Shown in pieces: positions 44,078 through 46,894 of a stretch of DNA of 46,894 nt. Each line of letters starts with the position of its first letter. The stretch's first letter is position 1. The notes under the pieces are model-generated. The model was given only the letters and a program-made list of their open reading frames with translations. It was not told the origin of the DNA and ran no database searches. The translations under genes were made by a program, and so were the position numbers. The DNA is from Rhodospirillaceae bacterium (lineage in GTDB: Bacteria; Pseudomonadota; Alphaproteobacteria; Rhodospirillales; UBA2165): assembly GCA_002723345.1 (NCBI GenBank), contig PBNV01000051.1, forward strand, positions 1 to 46,894, given 5' to 3'.

Positions 44078-44740
44078 TTAAATGGCATTTAACGCGATTT
44101 CAGTCTCTGCAATCTGCGTCAATTGAAGCGTTTTGTCCAAATGGTCAAAAAACAGCGCCGCCATGTACGCGATTACATTACGGACCGTGAGATCTGCCTG
44201 GTCTATTTGTATATTCAATCCGCTTTTAACGTCTTGGCGGAGGCTGCATGGGTCACCCTGGGCAATGATACGCGTTCCCTCCAAAGTGATCCAGTTGGAA
44301 CTCGACAATTGGATCATCCCACCGCGCGGCAAACAATCGGCCATCACGAGCACGGCGAACATCACAGCTTTGGCAGAGTGTCGGGGCAATTCCATGCCAT
44401 ATTTGGGTCTCGCTATAGCAATCTCCAGAGTTATCCGGCGGTCACCAAGATGAGACTGCAATGCCGCATAAATTTGATCCTCGGCAAAATAATCACTGCC
44501 ACCTCCTGTCCCCAGCATCAGCCGGAAAAAAGAGAGCTGTTCCACCGCCTGTTGGGCACTCGATTGGACCAACTTGAGGGACTTTTGAAACAAATCTATT
44601 TCTGCTGGGTCTAAGAACTCCAAGCCGTTGTTAATGGCATTAACAGGACTGATGAGGTCGTGGCAAATCTTAGAAGACAGAAGTTCCATCACCCTTAAAT
44701 TTTCTAATTTAATCATGATTCCTCTTGTATGATCTCTCAT
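44078..44740 (-). CDS. chpT: histidine phosphotransferase ChpT
   Basis: A 220-residue protein with the ChpT signature SKICHDLISPVNAINNGLEF (23-42), His27 being the phospho-site, then a degenerate HATPase-like C-terminal domain with no ATP-binding glycine boxes. In Caulobacter ChpT carries phosphate from CckA to CtrA and CpdR. Here it faces ctrA, 214 nt away with no gene between. An alternative ATG at 44716 has AGAGGA only three nt upstream, so I keep 44740. Confidence 0.9.
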   Translation of the reverse strand: MRDHTRGIMIKLENLRVMELLSSKICHDLISPVNAINNGLEFLDPAEIDLFQKSLKLVQSSAQQAVEQLSFFRLMLGTGGGSDYFAEDQIYAALQSHLGDRRITLEIAIARPKYGMELPRHSAKAVMFAVLVMADCLPRGGMIQLSSSNWITLEGTRIIAQGDPCSLRQDVKSGLNIQIDQADLTVRNVIAYMAALFFDHLDKTLQLTQIAETEIALNAI

Positions 44741-44850
44741 GAAATTCTTGGATTATTATGTTTACACGGGTTAAACATTTCCAAATGGGTAAAATTTGCT
44801 AGGATAATCAGTCTTCTGTAGCCCGAGATGCACAACCCTGACTAAGTAGA

Positions 44851-46536
44851 ATGAATCAGTCCCAACAAACCAAAAGCCGCACCAATGTGAACGGCAAGCG
44901 CGCCCGCAAGATTGGTTTACCCAAAGGCCGCATAGTCGACCCTTCCTCCCGGGCAGAGATTAAAAAATTATTGGCCGGGAAATCGATCGAGCGCCAATAT
45001 TTAATCGAACACCTTCACCTAATCCAAGATAAATATAATCAAGTCCCTGCCTCACTATTGGCCGCGCTCGCCGAAGAAATGAAGTTATCTCAGTCTGAAG
45101 TCTACGAGGTCGCTACATTTTACCATCACTTTGCCGTGGTAAATGATAACCAACCTGCACGCCCCCCCCTTACGATCAGAGTTTGCGATGGCATCGCATG
45201 CGAATTGGCCGGAGCCAATAACCTCTTCCGTAACCTCAAAAACTCCCAAAAGCCAGGTTTTGAAATTATATGCGCTCCTTGCGTCGGCGCCTGCCATCGC
45301 GCGCCAGTTGCCGTCGTTGGTAAAAACCAAATTTGGGAAGCGGACGTGGCGACAGTCTCGAAAGCCATCGCTGAAGAAAAAGTAAATGGGAGACCCACGT
45401 CTCATCAGACGCTGAACGAGTACCGGGAGAATGGGGGCTACGCCGTTTTGAATGAAATTCTAGATGGTAATCTGGACAGAGAACAGATACTGAGTCAACT
45501 CGCAAAGTCTGGCGTGCGAGGCATGGGAGGCGCTGGCTTTCCTGTACATAAAAAATGGCGTTTTTTAGACGGGACAGCGGCCCCCAGAGCGGTCGTGGTA
45601 AACGCAGATGAGGGAGAACCAGGTACTTTTAAAGATCGCCATTGCATGGAGACAGAACCGCACAAGGTTTTGGAGGGGATGCTCACAGCAGCCAATGTTA
45701 TCGGTGCCAGTGATGCCTATATTTATTTGCGGGACGAATATCCCCATATTCACCAGATGCTGCGGACCGAATTGAGCGAGCTTGCAAAGACAGATCTTGT
45801 AGGAGATGTGCAAATCCATCTGCGGCGAGGTGCAGGGGCCTACATCTGTGGCGAGGAGAGCGCGCTGCTAGAGAGCATTGAGGGGAAAAGGGGCCTGCCG
45901 AGAAACCGACCCCCTTATCCTGCACAGTCAGGCGTCTTTGGCCGTCCGACACTGATCAACAATGTGGAGACACTGTATTGGGTCAGTGAAATTTTAAAGA
46001 ATGGACCCGATTGGTATGCGGACGAGGGCCATCCCCGGTTCTATTCGGTCTCCGGTCGAGTAAAAAAACCGGGTGTCGTCAGAGCCCGTTCGAACATAAC
46101 AGCTGAGCAACTCATCGAAGAGTTTTGCGGCGGGATGTTGGACGGTCATATCTTCAAAGCCTACCTTCCAGGAGGGGCTTCGGGCGGAATACTTCCGGCA
46201 ACTATGTCAAATATTGCCCTGGATTTTGGAGCTCTTGAGGAGTTTGGGTGCTTTATTGGGTCGGCGGCCGTGGTGGTTTTCTCGGATCAAGATCGAATTC
46301 CGGACGTGTCTCTTAATCTCCTGAAGTTTTTTGCTAATGAGAGTTGTGGCCAATGCACTCCTTGCCGTCTGGGGTGCGAAAAAATGGTTGCCCTGCTAAC
46401 GGACGCCACTTTGGATGAACGCTTGCTGAGTGAGCTCTCCACGGTCATGAGAGATGCCTCCATTTGCGGCCTGGGCCAAGCAGCCCCGAACCCAGTGACG
46501 ACTGGGTTGGTGCATTTCAGGGATGAATTTGAATGA
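44851..46536 (+). CDS. fdsB: NAD-dependent formate dehydrogenase beta subunit (NuoE-NuoF fusion)
   Basis: A 561-residue protein joining two complex I-like modules. The first (about 25-165) is NuoE-like with a 2Fe-2S site: VCDGIACE and CAPCVGAC. The second (about 190-555) is NuoF-like, with GMGGAGFPVHKKW, NADEGEPGTFKDR (NADH/FMN), GAGAYICGEESALLESIEGK, and the 4Fe-4S site ESCGQCTPCRLGC. In soluble formate dehydrogenases this subunit passes electrons from formate to NAD. It overlaps the alpha-subunit gene. The same build occurs in some NiFe hydrogenase diaphorase units, but the neighbour favours formate dehydrogenase. Confidence 0.88.
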   Translation: MNQSQQTKSRTNVNGKRARKIGLPKGRIVDPSSRAEIKKLLAGKSIERQYLIEHLHLIQDKYNQVPASLLAALAEEMKLSQSEVYEVATFYHHFAVVNDNQPARPPLTIRVCDGIACELAGANNLFRNLKNSQKPGFEIICAPCVGACHRAPVAVVGKNQIWEADVATVSKAIAEEKVNGRPTSHQTLNEYRENGGYAVLNEILDGNLDREQILSQLAKSGVRGMGGAGFPVHKKWRFLDGTAAPRAVVVNADEGEPGTFKDRHCMETEPHKVLEGMLTAANVIGASDAYIYLRDEYPHIHQMLRTELSELAKTDLVGDVQIHLRRGAGAYICGEESALLESIEGKRGLPRNRPPYPAQSGVFGRPTLINNVETLYWVSEILKNGPDWYADEGHPRFYSVSGRVKKPGVVRARSNITAEQLIEEFCGGMLDGHIFKAYLPGGASGGILPATMSNIALDFGALEEFGCFIGSAAVVVFSDQDRIPDVSLNLLKFFANESCGQCTPCRLGCEKMVALLTDATLDERLLSELSTVMRDASICGLGQAAPNPVTTGLVHFRDEFE

Positions 46537-46894
46537 CCGGTAAAATTTTGTTTAGCCTAAATGGCCGCAATGTGGAGGCATTTGAGAAAGAGACGATCTG
46601 GCAAGTTTGCTCGCGATTAGGCATAAGAATTCCGCATCTTTGCTACCGTAATGCCACAGACTATGCAGGCGACGGAAATTGCCGTGCATGTGTTGTAGAC
46701 GTTGAAGGCGACCGAACTCTCTCCGCCTCCTGCATCCGTCAGCCTGAGAATGGAATGACGGTAAGAACACATTCGGAACGGGCCATCAAAGCTCGCGCCA
46801 TGGTTCTTGAACTTTTAGCATCGGACCAAGAGGAACCCGAAGGCGATTTTAAGGTGTGGCTCGACGAAATGAACGTCCACGCGTCAAGGTTTCC
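46533..46894 (+). CDS. fdsA: formate dehydrogenase alpha subunit, N-terminal part (runs off window)
   Basis: The ATG overlaps the beta-subunit stop (ATGA). The visible 120 residues form a NuoG-like 2Fe-2S ferredoxin domain: IPHLCYR (first Cys), then GNCRACVVDVEG, then ASCIRQPENG. This matches the N-terminus of the molybdenum or tungsten formate dehydrogenase alpha subunits. The catalytic part lies beyond the edge, so a NuoG- or HoxU-like protein cannot be fully excluded. Confidence 0.78.
   Translation, partial: MTGKILFSLNGRNVEAFEKETIWQVCSRLGIRIPHLCYRNATDYAGDGNCRACVVDVEGDRTLSASCIRQPENGMTVRTHSERAIKARAMVLELLASDQEEPEGDFKVWLDEMNVHASRF

Noticed and set aside
44741..44850. TTTA-N7-TAAA sequence between chpT and the formate dehydrogenase gene as a CtrA site
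   Set aside because: Two mismatches to the consensus and no independent support.

Overview
This window is almost entirely a flagellar gene cluster of an alphaproteobacterium, probably Rhodospirillales-like. The lineage call rests on regulators that are essentially alphaproteobacterial: CtrA, ChpT, FlbD, FliX, FlbT and FlaF, together with a flagellin of the short alphaproteobacterial type. There are no tRNAs, rRNAs, CRISPR arrays or insertion sequences. Four intergenic regions carry sigma-54 type promoters (GG-N10-GC) directly upstream of rod, hook and ring operons. This fits the FlbD/FliX class III logic known from Caulobacter.

Layout, left to right. (1) A minus-strand motor operon reads fliL-fliM-DUF6468-motE-motB-like-motB and then a large exported TPR protein that runs off the left edge (6804 down to 1). 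(2) Divergently, a sigma-54 promoter drives flgF-flgG-flgA-flgH, ending in a strong terminator. (3) A DksA-family gene and fliX lie on the minus strand. (4) A second hook-like protein stands alone behind its own sigma-54 promoter. (5) A sigma-54 promoter drives flgI-flgJ-flgN-flgK-flgL, followed by flagellin (terminator) and then flbT-flaF (terminator). (6) A sigma-54 promoter drives fliK-flgD-flgE (terminator). (7) Two convergent TPR-glycosyltransferases follow; the first has a perfect TTAA-N7-TTAA CtrA-type box upstream. (8) fliF-fliG-fliH-fliN-motA-flbD-flhA-flhG is followed by a FliK-like protein and a QueF-fold protein. (9) fliI-fliJ lie on the minus strand, divergent from ctrA, and chpT faces ctrA. 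(10) The right edge leaves the flagellum: a NuoE/NuoF-fused formate dehydrogenase beta subunit and the start of the alpha subunit.

Together these genes supply the MS ring, C ring, stator, export ATPase, part of the export gate (FlhA), the P/L rings, distal rod, hook, hook-filament junction, one flagellin and its post-transcriptional regulators. They also supply the top of the regulatory cascade: ChpT to CtrA, and FliX to FlbD to sigma-54. Missing from the window are flgB, flgC, fliE, fliP, fliQ, fliR, flhB, fliD, flhF and rpoN.

The points most worth following up are a stator operon with two MotB-type proteins, one lacking both the proton-path Asp and the peptidoglycan-binding signature; a QueF-fold protein without QueF catalytic residues at the end of the flhA operon; two TPR-glycosyltransferases inside the cluster; a long-range 10-bp inverted repeat in the flagellin leader; and three palindromes packed into the fliH-fliN gap.
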